A stretch of 64,000 nt of DNA, taken from NCBI RefSeq assembly GCF_034424175.1, contig NZ_CP139986.1, forward strand, positions 4,154,001 to 4,218,000, written 5' to 3'. The notes under the pieces were generated by a model. The model ran no database searches. It had not been told where the DNA came from and saw only the letters and a list, made by a program, of their open reading frames with translations. The translations under genes and the position numbers were made by a program. Below are positions 24,831-33,569 of the stretch, in pieces. Origin of the DNA: Kluyvera intermedia. Lineage in GTDB: Bacteria > Pseudomonadota > Gammaproteobacteria > Enterobacterales > Enterobacteriaceae. Position 1 is the first letter of the stretch. Each line of letters begins with the position of its first letter.

Positions 24831-25577
24831 TCAGTCAGTTTTTGCCTCTGCCGGACTGGCCCGACAGACATCACCCTGGCAGACGAACGGCATCACCGCC
24901 CGCCCACCAAAATCGTTAAGCGTGACCAGATGCAGGCGGGTAAACTGCCCGGTACGCAGCATGTCGCTGGATTTCGGGGCTACCATCACCGGCTTAAAAT
25001 CGACAGAGCTGAATTCCTTTCCGCTGGTGACCCCGACGACAGTCATGTAATAGGGTGTAGGGTTTTCCACCCGATAACCCCCTGCGGTTTTATGCAGTAC
25101 CAGCTCCGTATCCTGGCGGCTGTAACGCTCCGGAATAATGGCGGCCGGGCGGTAGAAGAGTTTGATTTTGGTCTGCAGGGCGACCTGCAGTACGTTAGCC
25201 CGATCGCTCTTTGGTGGAACTTCTCTCACGCTGAACCAGAACAGGCTCTCCCGATCCTGTGGCAGGGAAGCGACTGACGGCAACGCCGTCACTCGAATGG
25301 CACTCTTTCCACCGGGCTCCACTCGCTGCAGCGGCGGGGTGGCCGTCAGGTAATCTGCCAGCTTGTTACCCTTCGCATCTTCCAGCCAAGCCTGGGCCAG
25401 GTAGGGTTTTTTCTGGCTGTCGTTGCTGATATTCAGCACCATACTTTTTTCGGAGCCCGGGAATATCGCCCGAGTCCGATCCAGGGCGATAGCCGCCTGA
25501 GCCGGCAAGCTCAGGCTGGCAGACACCATGCAGGTCGTCAGCAAACACATCGCGTACTTCATTTTTTTGTTCATCAT
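24831..25577 (-). CDS. Periplasmic fimbrial chaperone 1 (PapD-like)
   Basis: A 248-residue chaperone with signal peptide ending LPAQA, then AIALDRTRAIFPGSEKSMVLNISND, PYLAQAWLEDAKGNKLADYLTATPPLQRVEPGG, and the classical DRESLFWFSVREVPPKSDRANVLQVALQTKIKLFYRP of PapD. The C-terminal domain has VTLNDFGGRAVMPFVCQGDVC, a disulphide-forming pair. It follows the usher gene, as in pap and mrp. It escorts subunits across the periplasm to the usher. Confidence 0.9.
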   Translation of the reverse strand: MMNKKMKYAMCLLTTCMVSASLSLPAQAAIALDRTRAIFPGSEKSMVLNISNDSQKKPYLAQAWLEDAKGNKLADYLTATPPLQRVEPGGKSAIRVTALPSVASLPQDRESLFWFSVREVPPKSDRANVLQVALQTKIKLFYRPAAIIPERYSRQDTELVLHKTAGGYRVENPTPYYMTVVGVTSGKEFSSVDFKPVMVAPKSSDMLRTGQFTRLHLVTLNDFGGRAVMPFVCQGDVCRASPAEAKTD

Positions 25578-25617
25578 GTCCGACTCTTGTTCTGTCTGTA
25601 AAAAAACGGTTTCGTTC

Positions 25618-28128
25618 CTACAGGGATATCTCGGCCCGGCACGGAAGCAGGAGCTGCCCGCTGATCCCGGTCAGGGACGATGGCAGCGTGGCCACACACT
25701 GCTGTTTGCCCCCCCAGTACACCCCCAGAGATTCGCCCGGGTTCACCCCGGTTATCCACGCTAGGCCCCCGTCACTCACCATGCCCAGCTCTCGTTCTTT
25801 TGCGTTACGCACGCTGGCGCCAAACGGAGGATGGGAGCCATCGGCCATCGCCAGAATCGCTACCACCTTGCTACCTTTCAGCACATCGAAGCGACGAAAA
25901 CCAATTGCGCCCTCAGTCAGGGCGGCTTCTGCCACCGGCGTACCACCGACCTCCACATCATCCGGCAGGCGATTAACGTCGATACGGGTGGATGCGCGGT
26001 AGTAACTCGGGACAGAAGGCTCCACCGCAATCCCAAAGAAATTGTTTTTCCCGTTACGTCCCACCGGCACGCCGCTGATGCCATCGGTGCTGACCAGCAT
26101 CCGGGTGCCGCCGCGGGGAGAGGCCCCGTGCAGCGCGGCCCCTTCCGCCGTTGCGGTCATGCCACCACTGAACGACAGGCCAAATGAGCTGTAGGCATTC
26201 TGCTGCCAGCCCACGTTGGCGGTGATATCCCCCATCGCGCCATAATGACTGTATAATCCACTCGCCTGGGTGGTCATGCTTTCCCCCTGGTTATTCCGGG
26301 TACCGGCACTCAGACGGTAACTGTCGCCCTCCTTCAGACGCTGATACCAGCTGGCTGACTGGGTGAAACTCTTGTTCTTGTTCCAGTTACCGTTATAGCT
26401 GGCTGTCCCGTTGCCCAGCGGCAGACTCAGGCTCAGCCACACCGCATCATCCGTACGCCCTTCGTACTCACTGCGGCTTGCCGAGAGCGACAGCGCCACA
26501 TTGCGCCAGTCTCCGGCATCAAAATAGGTGCTGGCTGACAGACTGTAGCGGTCATCATTCACCCGGTCCCAGTAGGTCTGGTGTGACCAGCTCAGGCTGG
26601 TTGATATCCGTTGATCCGGGAAGCTTTTACTCGCGGTGACGGTGTACAGCTCCTTGCTGTTCCCCCGGGAACCATTGTGATAGCGACTGTTCAGATACTC
26701 AGTCATCGACAGGTAATTCCGCTCCGAGAAGCGGTAGCCGGCAAAGGTCACATCACCATTAAATTCTTCAAAACGTTTGGAATAACTGACCCGGTAGGAA
26801 CGGCCACTCAGCGTCGTGTCACCCGGATACCGGGCCACTGACTGGGTGATATCTGTCGATATCGCCCCGAACTGGAACAAATCCCGCCCGATACCCAGCG
26901 CCACGCTGTTATAGTCTTGGGAAAAAATCCCGCCACCGTACAGCGACCAGGCATTGCTGACCCCCCAGGAGAGTTCGGCGGTCCCAAACATCGGACCTTC
27001 CACGTGATGGGAGTAGTCCGACGGTCGACCGACCGCCAGTTTGTAGCGCACCTGTCCCGGCCGGGTCAGGTACGGTATGGTGGCCGTGGTGGTCTGGAAG
27101 GTCTGTACCGTCCCGTCCTGCTCTTCCACCCGGACATCCAGCGTGCCGCTGGTAGCGCTGCCCAGCTCCTGAATACGAAACGGCCCTGCCGCCACCGTGG
27201 ATTCATAGATGACACGCCCCTGCTGGCTGATAATAACCTTCGCATTGGTGCGGGCGATGCCGCTGACCTCCGGCGCATAGCCACGCAGCTTCGGCGGCAA
27301 CTGGCTCTCATCGCTGACCAGTGACGCACCGGTGTAGCGCCAGGAATCAAACAGATCTGAGGATAGGTAATCTTCCCCGACTGTCATTTTGGCCATCAGC
27401 CCCGGCAGTGCCCGGTAGGCATAGATACGGCTCCAGTCAAACGTCCGCAGACTGCCGGGCTGCCCGGTGGTGTGGCTGTAATTCCCCTGCCAGTCTCCAC
27501 GAAGACGCCAGGCGCCCAGATTGGCCCCCGTGGTCCCGCTGGCGCTGACGTTCTGGGATGGATTACCTTTATTTGGCCGGTTGTGGGTGGCATTGACGTT
27601 GTAATCCAGCAATAACCCCGGAATACCGTTTTCCCAGCGGGAAGGCGGCAGCCAACTCGCATCTTGGTACTCCAACCAGGACTGAGGAATAGCAATATGC
27701 AGAGAGGTTGTGGACAGGTCTCCCCGCAGCACCACCCCCTCAATAGCTGAAAAATCCCCGCATAATTCGTCTTTATCAAAGGCAATCTTTTCCAGCGCAT
27801 CCGGCTTCAATCCCAACATATTCACCTGATCACGGGTCAGGCAGGTTTCAACAACCGCTTTTTTATCAGGTACCGTGGTTTTACGTTCCCGGAATACAAT
27901 ATGTTGTTCTGATATTTTCTGTCCGTTCAGTACCATGCTCAGTTGATATTCGCCGGGCATAATATAGCCGGCCTGCGAAAAGCGGGATAAATCAATATTA
28001 CTGCGGTCTTCCGCATCCATTATATCGGTATTAAAATCAACCGAAGAAACCGAAAATGGAATACCCTGAATAAGCATAAAAATGCACACACTCAGGACTG
28101 AGCGCTGAAACATGCCTGATTTATTCAT
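25618..28128 (-). CDS. Outer-membrane fimbrial usher (PapC/MrpC-like)
   Basis: An 836-residue usher. It has a signal peptide of about 28 residues, the N-terminal chaperone-binding domain (VDFNTDIMDAEDRSNIDLSRFSQAGYIMPGEYQLSMVLNGQ, and a disulphide-type pair at VVETCLTRDQ and DELCGDF), the 24-strand barrel (VGEDYLSSDLFDSWRYTGASL ... RGYAPEVSGIARTNAKVIISQQGRVIYESTVAAGPF, with plug domain) and C-terminal beta-sandwich domains (YRASTRIDVNRLPDDVEV ... GMVSDGGLAWITGVNPGESL ... CVATLPSSLTGISGQLLLPC). Length and order match PapC-type ushers (about 830-840 residues). Confidence 0.95.
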   Translation of the reverse strand: MNKSGMFQRSVLSVCIFMLIQGIPFSVSSVDFNTDIMDAEDRSNIDLSRFSQAGYIMPGEYQLSMVLNGQKISEQHIVFRERKTTVPDKKAVVETCLTRDQVNMLGLKPDALEKIAFDKDELCGDFSAIEGVVLRGDLSTTSLHIAIPQSWLEYQDASWLPPSRWENGIPGLLLDYNVNATHNRPNKGNPSQNVSASGTTGANLGAWRLRGDWQGNYSHTTGQPGSLRTFDWSRIYAYRALPGLMAKMTVGEDYLSSDLFDSWRYTGASLVSDESQLPPKLRGYAPEVSGIARTNAKVIISQQGRVIYESTVAAGPFRIQELGSATSGTLDVRVEEQDGTVQTFQTTTATIPYLTRPGQVRYKLAVGRPSDYSHHVEGPMFGTAELSWGVSNAWSLYGGGIFSQDYNSVALGIGRDLFQFGAISTDITQSVARYPGDTTLSGRSYRVSYSKRFEEFNGDVTFAGYRFSERNYLSMTEYLNSRYHNGSRGNSKELYTVTASKSFPDQRISTSLSWSHQTYWDRVNDDRYSLSASTYFDAGDWRNVALSLSASRSEYEGRTDDAVWLSLSLPLGNGTASYNGNWNKNKSFTQSASWYQRLKEGDSYRLSAGTRNNQGESMTTQASGLYSHYGAMGDITANVGWQQNAYSSFGLSFSGGMTATAEGAALHGASPRGGTRMLVSTDGISGVPVGRNGKNNFFGIAVEPSVPSYYRASTRIDVNRLPDDVEVGGTPVAEAALTEGAIGFRRFDVLKGSKVVAILAMADGSHPPFGASVRNAKERELGMVSDGGLAWITGVNPGESLGVYWGGKQQCVATLPSSLTGISGQLLLPCRAEISL

Positions 28129-28220
28129 TTTTATACTTACCTAATTTCCCTGAAAATAAACGCACCAACTCCAGATGGTTAAAACAAAATAAAGAATGAC
28201 CCGAAATCAGCAGAGTTGAA

Positions 28221-28757
28221 TTACTGGTACACCACCATAAAGCGCAAACTGGCCGACCAAGAGCCTTCCTGCAGGGCTTCTCCGTTACGCATCACCCTCA
28301 GGTGATAATTCAGTTTCTGATCACCTTCGTTTAACGTCACCGCGCTGAAAGCCTGTCCGGGCAGAGCAATTTCACCCCGTTCATCCGTAAGCTGCAGCGC
28401 CAGCCCCTTTGCCTCACCGTGCAGGGCAAATAAACTTCGGGTCAGATAATCGGGTTCACCGTCAAAATACACCTGCGCACTTTGCCAGAGCGAGCCATCT
28501 TCTTTTTCAAGGCGACAGTTAATCAGTCGCAGTGAAAAGTCCCGGGTTGTCTGCCCGGAAAAAGACGATACCTGGTCAACAGAGACAGGGGGGAAATTCA
28601 CTTCCTGCCACAAATCATCAGTGTGAATACCGCAGGCTGACGCCATGATTTCACCATTTAATCTGACAATCCCGTGCCCCTGGTCAGCCGGAGCGGCCAA
28701 TACTGAGAGGCTGAGAAGCCGTATCAATACAACAGCAATAACCGGATGGTTCAGCAT
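28221..28757 (-). CDS. Fimbrial subunit, PapH/MrpB-like anchor or terminator
   Basis: A 178-residue exported subunit placed between the major pilin and the usher gene, the position of papH and mrpB. Signal peptide to VLAAPA, then GHGIVRLNGEIMASACGIHTDDLWQEVNFPPVSVDQV, a second cysteine in LINCRLEKEDG and a C-terminal strand WSASLRFMVVYQ. PapH ends pilus growth and anchors the base; this role is inferred from position. The next gene is 92 bases away. Confidence 0.78.
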   Translation of the reverse strand: MLNHPVIAVVLIRLLSLSVLAAPADQGHGIVRLNGEIMASACGIHTDDLWQEVNFPPVSVDQVSSFSGQTTRDFSLRLINCRLEKEDGSLWQSAQVYFDGEPDYLTRSLFALHGEAKGLALQLTDERGEIALPGQAFSAVTLNEGDQKLNYHLRVMRNGEALQEGSWSASLRFMVVYQ

Positions 28758-28818
28758 TCTGTTACTCCTGTATCCGGCGGATGATTCCGCCGGATATTAA
28801 TCAGTTCAGGCTGAACGA

Positions 28819-29379
28819 TTATTCGTACTGCATGGTGAAATCAGTGATGGCGTCAAACATACCTGGGACTGCGGAAACTCCGCTGATACCCTGCAGCCAG
28901 GCCGAGAATGCTAGGGTGTTGTTACCTTCGCTCATATCCTGGACAAATGTCTGCGTGTTAAGCTTAATCTGCTCACCGGTAGCAGCACCCAGCGCCACAC
29001 CAGCACCGGATGCAGAACCAGTAATACCCAGCAGCTCAGTACCCTCAACCTTAGCACCGTTAAAAGTGATGTTAATGGTATTATTTTTCAGTGGCTTACC
29101 AGTAGCATCTTTACCTTCTTCCAGAACACAGTTTTCCAGTTTGATAAAGAACGGCTGAACGCTAGAGCGGCCTTCATTGTCCAGTGAATGTGCTGCAATC
29201 TGGCCAAGATCAATTTCCTGGTTGCTGCTTTCCGGGTTAATGGAGCATGGTGCATCAATGATGGTGCCGGTAAATTTAATAGAACCATGGCCCTGATCAA
29301 CTACTTCAGCGGCGCTCACGCCCATTGCCGTCATACCCATTGCCAGAGCAAAAACAGACGCGATTTTATTTAATTTCAT
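28819..29379 (-). CDS. Major fimbrial subunit
   Basis: A 186-residue major pilin: signal peptide MKLNKIASVFALAMGMTAMGVSA, mature start AEVVDQGHGSIKFTGTIIDAPCSINPESSNQEIDLGQI, second cysteine in IKLENCVLEEGKDATGK and final strand DAITDFTMQYE. This is the first gene of the operon and is preceded by AAGGA and about 1.1 kb of non-coding control region. Resembles MrpA/PefA-type pilins. Mature protein about 163 residues, rich in Gly, Ala and Asn, as expected for a surface-exposed shaft protein. Confidence 0.9.
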   Translation of the reverse strand: MKLNKIASVFALAMGMTAMGVSAAEVVDQGHGSIKFTGTIIDAPCSINPESSNQEIDLGQIAAHSLDNEGRSSVQPFFIKLENCVLEEGKDATGKPLKNNTINITFNGAKVEGTELLGITGSASGAGVALGAATGEQIKLNTQTFVQDMSEGNNTLAFSAWLQGISGVSAVPGMFDAITDFTMQYE

Positions 29380-29434
29380 TAACTCAATCCTTATTAATAA
29401 TAGTTACATCAATGATATACATCTGAAAAAAAAC

Positions 29435-29519
29435 GATAAAAAATACTCGCCATTATGTTTACTTTGGCGAGATAACATAAATCCATTCATATGAATGGAT
29501 GGCATAAGTATTTTTTATC
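29435..29519 (-). promoter_or_regulatory. Leader structure upstream of the major pilin gene: nested inverted repeats, possible attenuator
   Basis: Outer arms 29435-29447 (GATAAAAAATACT) and 29507-29519 are a perfect 13 bp inverted repeat. Inside are a 7 bp hairpin with arms 29446-29452 and 29465-29471 (CTCGCCA/TGGCGAG) and a perfect 20 bp palindrome at 29481-29500. On the pilin-coding strand the 7 bp hairpin is followed by TATTTTTTATCGTTTTTTTT, the look of a rho-independent terminator, 56-92 bases before the pilin ATG. Alternative pairings could switch it, giving control of pilin transcription; this is inference. Confidence 0.5.
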
Positions 29520-29631
29520 TTTTACACCTTTTGGCGCTGAAATAATTATCAACAATTACCATGAAAACAGGAATACCATACCAATAAAGACTCATAAATC
29601 AATTTCATCGACTAAAAACAAAGACAATGGC

Positions 29632-29684
29632 AGCATTTATCACTAAAGAAGGTGGCTTACACAACCACAGTAGTGATAAATGCT
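29632..29684. repeat. 13 bp inverted repeat in the fimbrial control region
   Basis: AGCATTTATCACT (29632-29644) is perfectly inverted at 29672-29684, with inner GTGG/CCAC able to extend the stem. No enzyme binding it is known. It may be an invertible-element remnant, a regulator dyad or a hairpin. Confidence 0.5.
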
Positions 29685-29863
29685 AAAATAGAAACATAAA
29701 TGTCGCCAAGAATTAAATGTAATGAAGCCTATATCGAGCAATAAAATACAAAATATAAACCCCCACAAAAAACAATAAACAATAAACAAACAATAAACGA
29801 AAGGGGGATTTTAGCTTATTGATAATAAAAACAATAAGATTGAAACTATATTCTGCGCCAGCC

Positions 29864-29966
29864 GATCGACAAACTAACATCTTCCTAGTTCATTACTCAC
29901 ACGCTTTCCCTCATGGTCATGTTGTTTGGTCAGCCTTAGTAGGGGTCCTCATTGAAAATAGTGATC
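29864..29966. promoter_or_regulatory. Pair of GATC sites 99 bp apart in the fimbrial control region
   Basis: Between 29400 and 30000 only two GATC (Dam) sites occur, at 29864-29867 and 29963-29966. In pap-type operons two GATC sites about 100 bp apart are the targets of Dam methylation and Lrp/PapI switching. The flanking bases here (CCGATCGA, GTGATCAT) do not reproduce the pap motif CGATCTTTT, so the assignment rests on spacing and on the two PapI-like genes of the island. Confidence 0.4.
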
Positions 29967-30483
29967 ATCTGGCCGTCACCAAACTTGACCTATAAGCCTA
30001 GTGGGAGCGAAGCTGCAAAAGGCTACATCTGACTTTTTTGAACTGGAACTGAGTAAAAATCACCCACCTGTGAAATGGTTATCATAGCGATTACCCATTG
30101 ATAATTCGGCGAGTTGTGATGTTGTCGCAGGAGAAAGTTTTGATGACAGGGACGAGTAGCGTTTACTTGCTGAGGAGCTTTCCCTGCTACTAGGGGTCAG
30201 TTTGGATATCGAAAATTATTGTACTATAAGGACTTCCCCGGCATGTCAAAGCCGGTATTTATGGTTTCTGTCTGCTCTTCAGTAAAAATAAAGGGGAGAG
30301 ACTGCGGTACTATAAACGGCCATGATGAATCGTCATCGATTCGGGCCCTGATGAAAGACGCGCGTGAGGTTCTTGTTCGTTAAGCGGATACGTATATCCT
30401 GTACAATAGCCAGATAGGCCTCACGGGGTCTAACCCTTTATCATCAACGAATTGCAGGTCAGATGGTTATACAGCTTCGAGCT
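29967..30483. other. Rest of the gap between fimbrial region and IS110: no clear gene
   Basis: A 40-codon plus-strand frame near 30257 (MVSVCSSVKIKGRDCGTING...) is the only frame with a plausible ATG and has no recognised relative. The last ~120 bases before the IS110 transposase are probably the element's own left end. The region holds no tRNA, and I see no attachment site. Confidence 0.4.
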
Positions 30484-31506
30484 TTAGTTGACTGAGTACA
30501 GCCGGAAATCATCACCGTAATGTAGTGATGCCCAACACAGCCGCGCATTTTTGGCGGCGATGGCCACAACAGCCCGCCAGTACCCTCTGCGCTCAACCAA
30601 CATACAAACCCAACGGCTGAATGAGTCAGTCCTTTTCCCGGCGCCAATAAGCACTGAACGAGCCCCCTGAACCAGAAGCGTTCGCAGATACGAATCACCG
30701 GCTTTTGTGATCCTGCCGAGTTTCGACTTTCCCCCGCTGCTGTATTGTGATGGCGTCAGCCCCAGCCAGGCTGCCAGTTGACGTCCATTTTTAAAATCAT
30801 GTGCATTACCGATACTGGCGACCAGTGCACAGGCCGTTGTGGGACCAACGCCCTTTAGCTCCATCAGCCGCTGACTGCGATGATCTGTTTTGGCTATGTG
30901 GGACAAAATTCGGTCATATTCAGTGATGTTAGCTTCAATGCGATCAACGTGTTCCATCAAATCATCAACACATTGCTGAACCTGAAGCGGTAAAGAGCTC
31001 TTCTGCACAGAAACCATGTGGCGCAGGGCATCAGCACTTTGTGGCGCGATGACACCGAATTCAGATATCAATCCTCGCAGACGATTATACGTTGCTGTTT
31101 TCTCTTCGATAAAACCCTGACGGGTACGATGTAAACACTGCATGGCCTGCTGGCTTTCGTCTTTCACTGGTACGAACCGCATATGCGGACGACGAACAGC
31201 TTCACAGATAGCCTGAGCATCAGCTGCATCATTTTTTCCTGATTTTCCGGCCATACGATAAGGCGATACAAACTTAGCAGCCATCAGACGTGGCTCATGA
31301 CCATACTGCCGAAACAATCTTGCCCAGTAGTGAGCCCCGGAGCATGCTTCCATCCCGATAACACAGGGAGGCAAACTTGCAATTAACTCAGGAAGTGCAG
31401 CACGCGATACTTTAGGCTTAACCAGAACAGTTCTACCATTTTGATCAACACCGTGAACAGCAAACACATTTTTAGCAAGATCGATACCGACAGTCGTGAT
31501 AGTCAT
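30484..31506 (-). mobile_element. IS110-family transposase gene
   Basis: A 340-residue transposase from ATG 31506 (MTITTVGIDLAKNVFAVHGVDQNG; a frame to 31548 adds 14 residues with no RBS). The N-terminal RuvC-like DEDD set is visible as Asp in VGIDLAK, Glu in VIGMEACSGAHYWA and Asp in GKNDAADAQAI, and the C-terminal domain has LTPSQYSSGGKSKLGRITKAGDSYLRTLLVQGA with the Ser typical of the IS110 group. The gene looks intact. IS110 elements lack terminal inverted repeats, so exact ends cannot be fixed. It lies directly next to the 3' end of a Tn3-family transposase fragment, on the same strand. Confidence 0.85.
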
Positions 31507-31559
31507 AACGAATTCCTCCGGGACGATGTGTACCCCATGATTGCACAAGAGTTAATCAG

Positions 31560-32351
31560 GCGCATAATCAGGGGAAGTCCCTTCCATTCGTTAAGGTTGT
31601 TTTTTGAACTTTCTACTTTAGCGGGCCTCAGCCGACGAAACTTATCGGAAGCCGGTATCCGGTTGCTTTTCCAGATATAATCGCCTGTCAGATTGATGTG
31701 CTCCCAGCCCAACGGCGACAAATGCGACAACAGTTGCTCGTTCATCTTCAGCACCTTCCGCTTCAGGGCATCGATAGATCTTTCCATATAGACAGTATTC
31801 CACAGGGATATGGCAGCTGTCAGGAGCGTCAGTCCACTGGCACGATAACTCTGATTTTCCGGTTTTCGGTCCCTGATTTCTCCCAGCCGGTGCAGGAATA
31901 CCGCCCGCGCCAGTGCGTTACGTGCCTCACCTTTATTCAGCCCCGCCGGCGCAGTGCAGGAACGGAACCAGCCGAGCCACTCAATACGGCCAATTTCTCT
32001 CAGTGCTTTGGCCAGCTCGTTTTGCTTGGGGTAGCTGGCTAGTTTTTTCAGCATCAGAGATGCTGTCACGGTTCCCTGCTTTATCAAGGTCGCCAGACGC
32101 AGCACTTCACGCCAGTGAATTTCGATCTATTTCAGATTCAGGGTGGTCGTTGATATCAGTGACTGAAGCGCCGGGTACTGGTCCGCTTTCCCTTTGATAA
32201 ACTGCTTATTGTCGTGGAGATCCCTGATTCGCGGACAGAACGCAAACCCCAGCAGATGCATCAGGGCAAAAACATGATCGGTGAAACCCGCGGTATCGGT
32301 GTAATGCTCCCTGATTTCCAGGCCGCTTTCATGGTACAGCAAGCCATCTAA
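31560..32351 (-). pseudogene. Tn3-family transposase TnpA, C-terminal fragment
   Basis: The minus-strand frame reads LDGLLYHESGLEIREHYTDTAGFTDHVFALMHLLGFAFCPRIRDL, then after an in-frame stop at 32127-32129 continues IEIHWREVLRLATLIKQGTVTASLMLKKLASYPKQNELAKALREIGRI ... GLNKGEARNALARAVFLHRLGEIRDR ... LSPLGWEHINLTGDYIW. This is the C-terminal third of a Tn3-family transposase with a nonsense codon. Its upstream part is cut off abruptly by the IS4 right remnant at about 32352, and its 3' end abuts IS110. Not functional. Confidence 0.85.
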
Positions 32352-32748
32352 AGATACAGGGGGATAAAACAGACGATGCAACTGAGCAGGCTGACGCTGA
32401 GAAGTAAAAAGCCGGAGCTTGTGGAGCAGGAACTGTGGGGCGTCTTGCTGGCTTATAATCTGGTGAGATATCAGATAATTAAGATGGTGTGACATCTGAA
32501 AGGATACTGACCGAATCAGCTGAGCTTCTCAGGATCATGTGGAATGGTAATGAGAATGCTGATGACTCTGCAGGGTGATTCACCGGGGCGAATCCCGGAG
32601 CTGATGCGTGATCTTGAAAGTATAGGGCAGCTGGTAAAATTACCGACAAGAGGGGAAAGGGCCTTCCCGAGAGTGGTAAAGGAAAGGCCCTGGAGATACC
32701 CCACAGCCCCGAAAAAGGGCCAGTCAGTGTCTTAACTGACTGGCATTA
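32352..32748 (+). mobile_element. IS4 remnant, right part (3' third and right end)
   Basis: The segment begins within the transposase gene (GATACAGGGGGATAAAACAGACG) and runs to the right inverted repeat CTTAACTGACTGGCATTA, which pairs with the left end at 16 of 18 positions. The readable C-terminus (MVMRMLMTLQGDSPGRIPELMRDLESIGQLVKLPTRGERAFPRVVKERPWRYPTAPKKGQSVS) supplies the tail missing from the left copy. It holds in-frame stops near 32491 and 32509. About 300 bases (32353-32660) are duplicated relative to 10211-10517. Confidence 0.85.
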
Positions 32749-32760
32749 CTCCGCTGTGAG
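32749..32760. repeat. IS4 target-site duplication, right copy
   Basis: CTCCGCTGTGAG directly follows the IS4 right end and is identical to 9168-9179. The sequence after it (GGTATTTTTTT) is the displaced right arm and U-run of the yjgA terminator. Confidence 0.85.
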
Positions 32761-32785
32761 GGTATTTTTTTGCCCTCATCAACGT

Positions 32786-32815
32786 CCTGATGGCGCATCG
32801 CTTATCAGACCTACG
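32786..32815. repeat. REP-like palindrome
   Basis: CCTGATGGCGCATCGCTTATCAGACCTACG is a REP-type element related to the one at 3906-3940, placed just downstream of the GNAT gene stop. Confidence 0.65.
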
Positions 32816-32821
32816 CGTCAC

Positions 32822-33343
32822 TTATGCCATAACGATATTGCACAAATCCTCATTAAACCGCTGATACAACGCTTCATCTATCGGCTGCGGGTAGCTCAGC
32901 ACAATCAATTTATGATCGGCAATCCCTGCGTGATAGGTCGGGTGCGCATGTGACCATGGGTTAGCGAAGAAGCCCATGCCCTCATAAAAACGCAGACGCT
33001 TGTGCGCAATCTCGGTGGTCAGCGGATCGATTTCCAGAATCGTTTTTGGCGCACGCGCCAGAATCTGCCCCAGCAGTCGCTTGCCGTAGCCCTGTGAGCG
33101 CAGGCTGCTGTCAATCGCCAGGTGTTCGATGTAGACGTAGCCATCGAACGCCCATGTGCCGCTCATTCCAATAAACTGCTCGCCGTCAAACCATGCTTCG
33201 AGTGCGAAGTGCGGATCGATTAGCGCGCGTTGTTTGGCGAGAAGTTCACGCTGTTCGTGCCACGGGAAAGCTTGCGCGTAGAGCGTATCCAGCGGTGGGA
33301 ACAAAGGAGAGTCGGTAGAGGTGAGTTTCCTGGAGGTTAGCAT
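32822..33343 (-). CDS. GNAT family N-acetyltransferase
   Basis: A 173-residue GNAT protein. The fold is clear from FDGEQFIGMSGTWAFDGYVYIEHLAIDSSLRSQGYGKRLLGQIL, with the acetyl-CoA pyrophosphate loop RSQGYGKRLL at about residues 85-94, and the later RLRFYEGMGFFANPW. The substrate is unknown. It lies between the island and mpl, on the same strand as mpl, separated by a GC-rich hairpin repeat. It is not part of the K-12 gene order that I recall between mpl and yjgA, so it may be a species-specific backbone gene. Confidence 0.8.
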   Translation of the reverse strand: MLTSRKLTSTDSPLFPPLDTLYAQAFPWHEQRELLAKQRALIDPHFALEAWFDGEQFIGMSGTWAFDGYVYIEHLAIDSSLRSQGYGKRLLGQILARAPKTILEIDPLTTEIAHKRLRFYEGMGFFANPWSHAHPTYHAGIADHKLIVLSYPQPIDEALYQRFNEDLCNIVMA

Positions 33344-33381
33344 TTGATGAGTACCGGTGAAATTCAGAATTTGAGTGATGG

Positions 33382-33551
33382 CCCCTCACCCCGGCCCTCT
33401 CCCCTGAGGGGCGAGGGAGAAAACCAGATTGGTGCGAAATCGACCATCTGCTCTTCACATCAGGCTGTGGAAGAAACCCGATCGGCGCTGAATGTTAACC
33501 CTGCATCGAACGGTCCCCTCTCCCCTGTGGGGAGAGGGTTAGGGTGAGGGG
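33382..33551. repeat. GC-rich intergenic hairpin repeat, copy 2
   Basis: Begins CCCCTCACCCCGGCCCTCTCCCC and ends GGGGAGAGGGTTAGGGTGAGGGG, the same terminal inverted repeats as 763-897, with a different middle (GATCGGCGCTGAATGTTAACCC). It separates mpl from the GNAT gene. Confidence 0.8.
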
Positions 33552-33569
33552 AAAAAGGCGCAGAACAAA

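Noticed and set aside
29967..30483. Small plus-strand gene near 30257 (about 40 codons)
   Set aside because: No ribosome-binding site of quality and no recognised relative; could be a decayed fragment.
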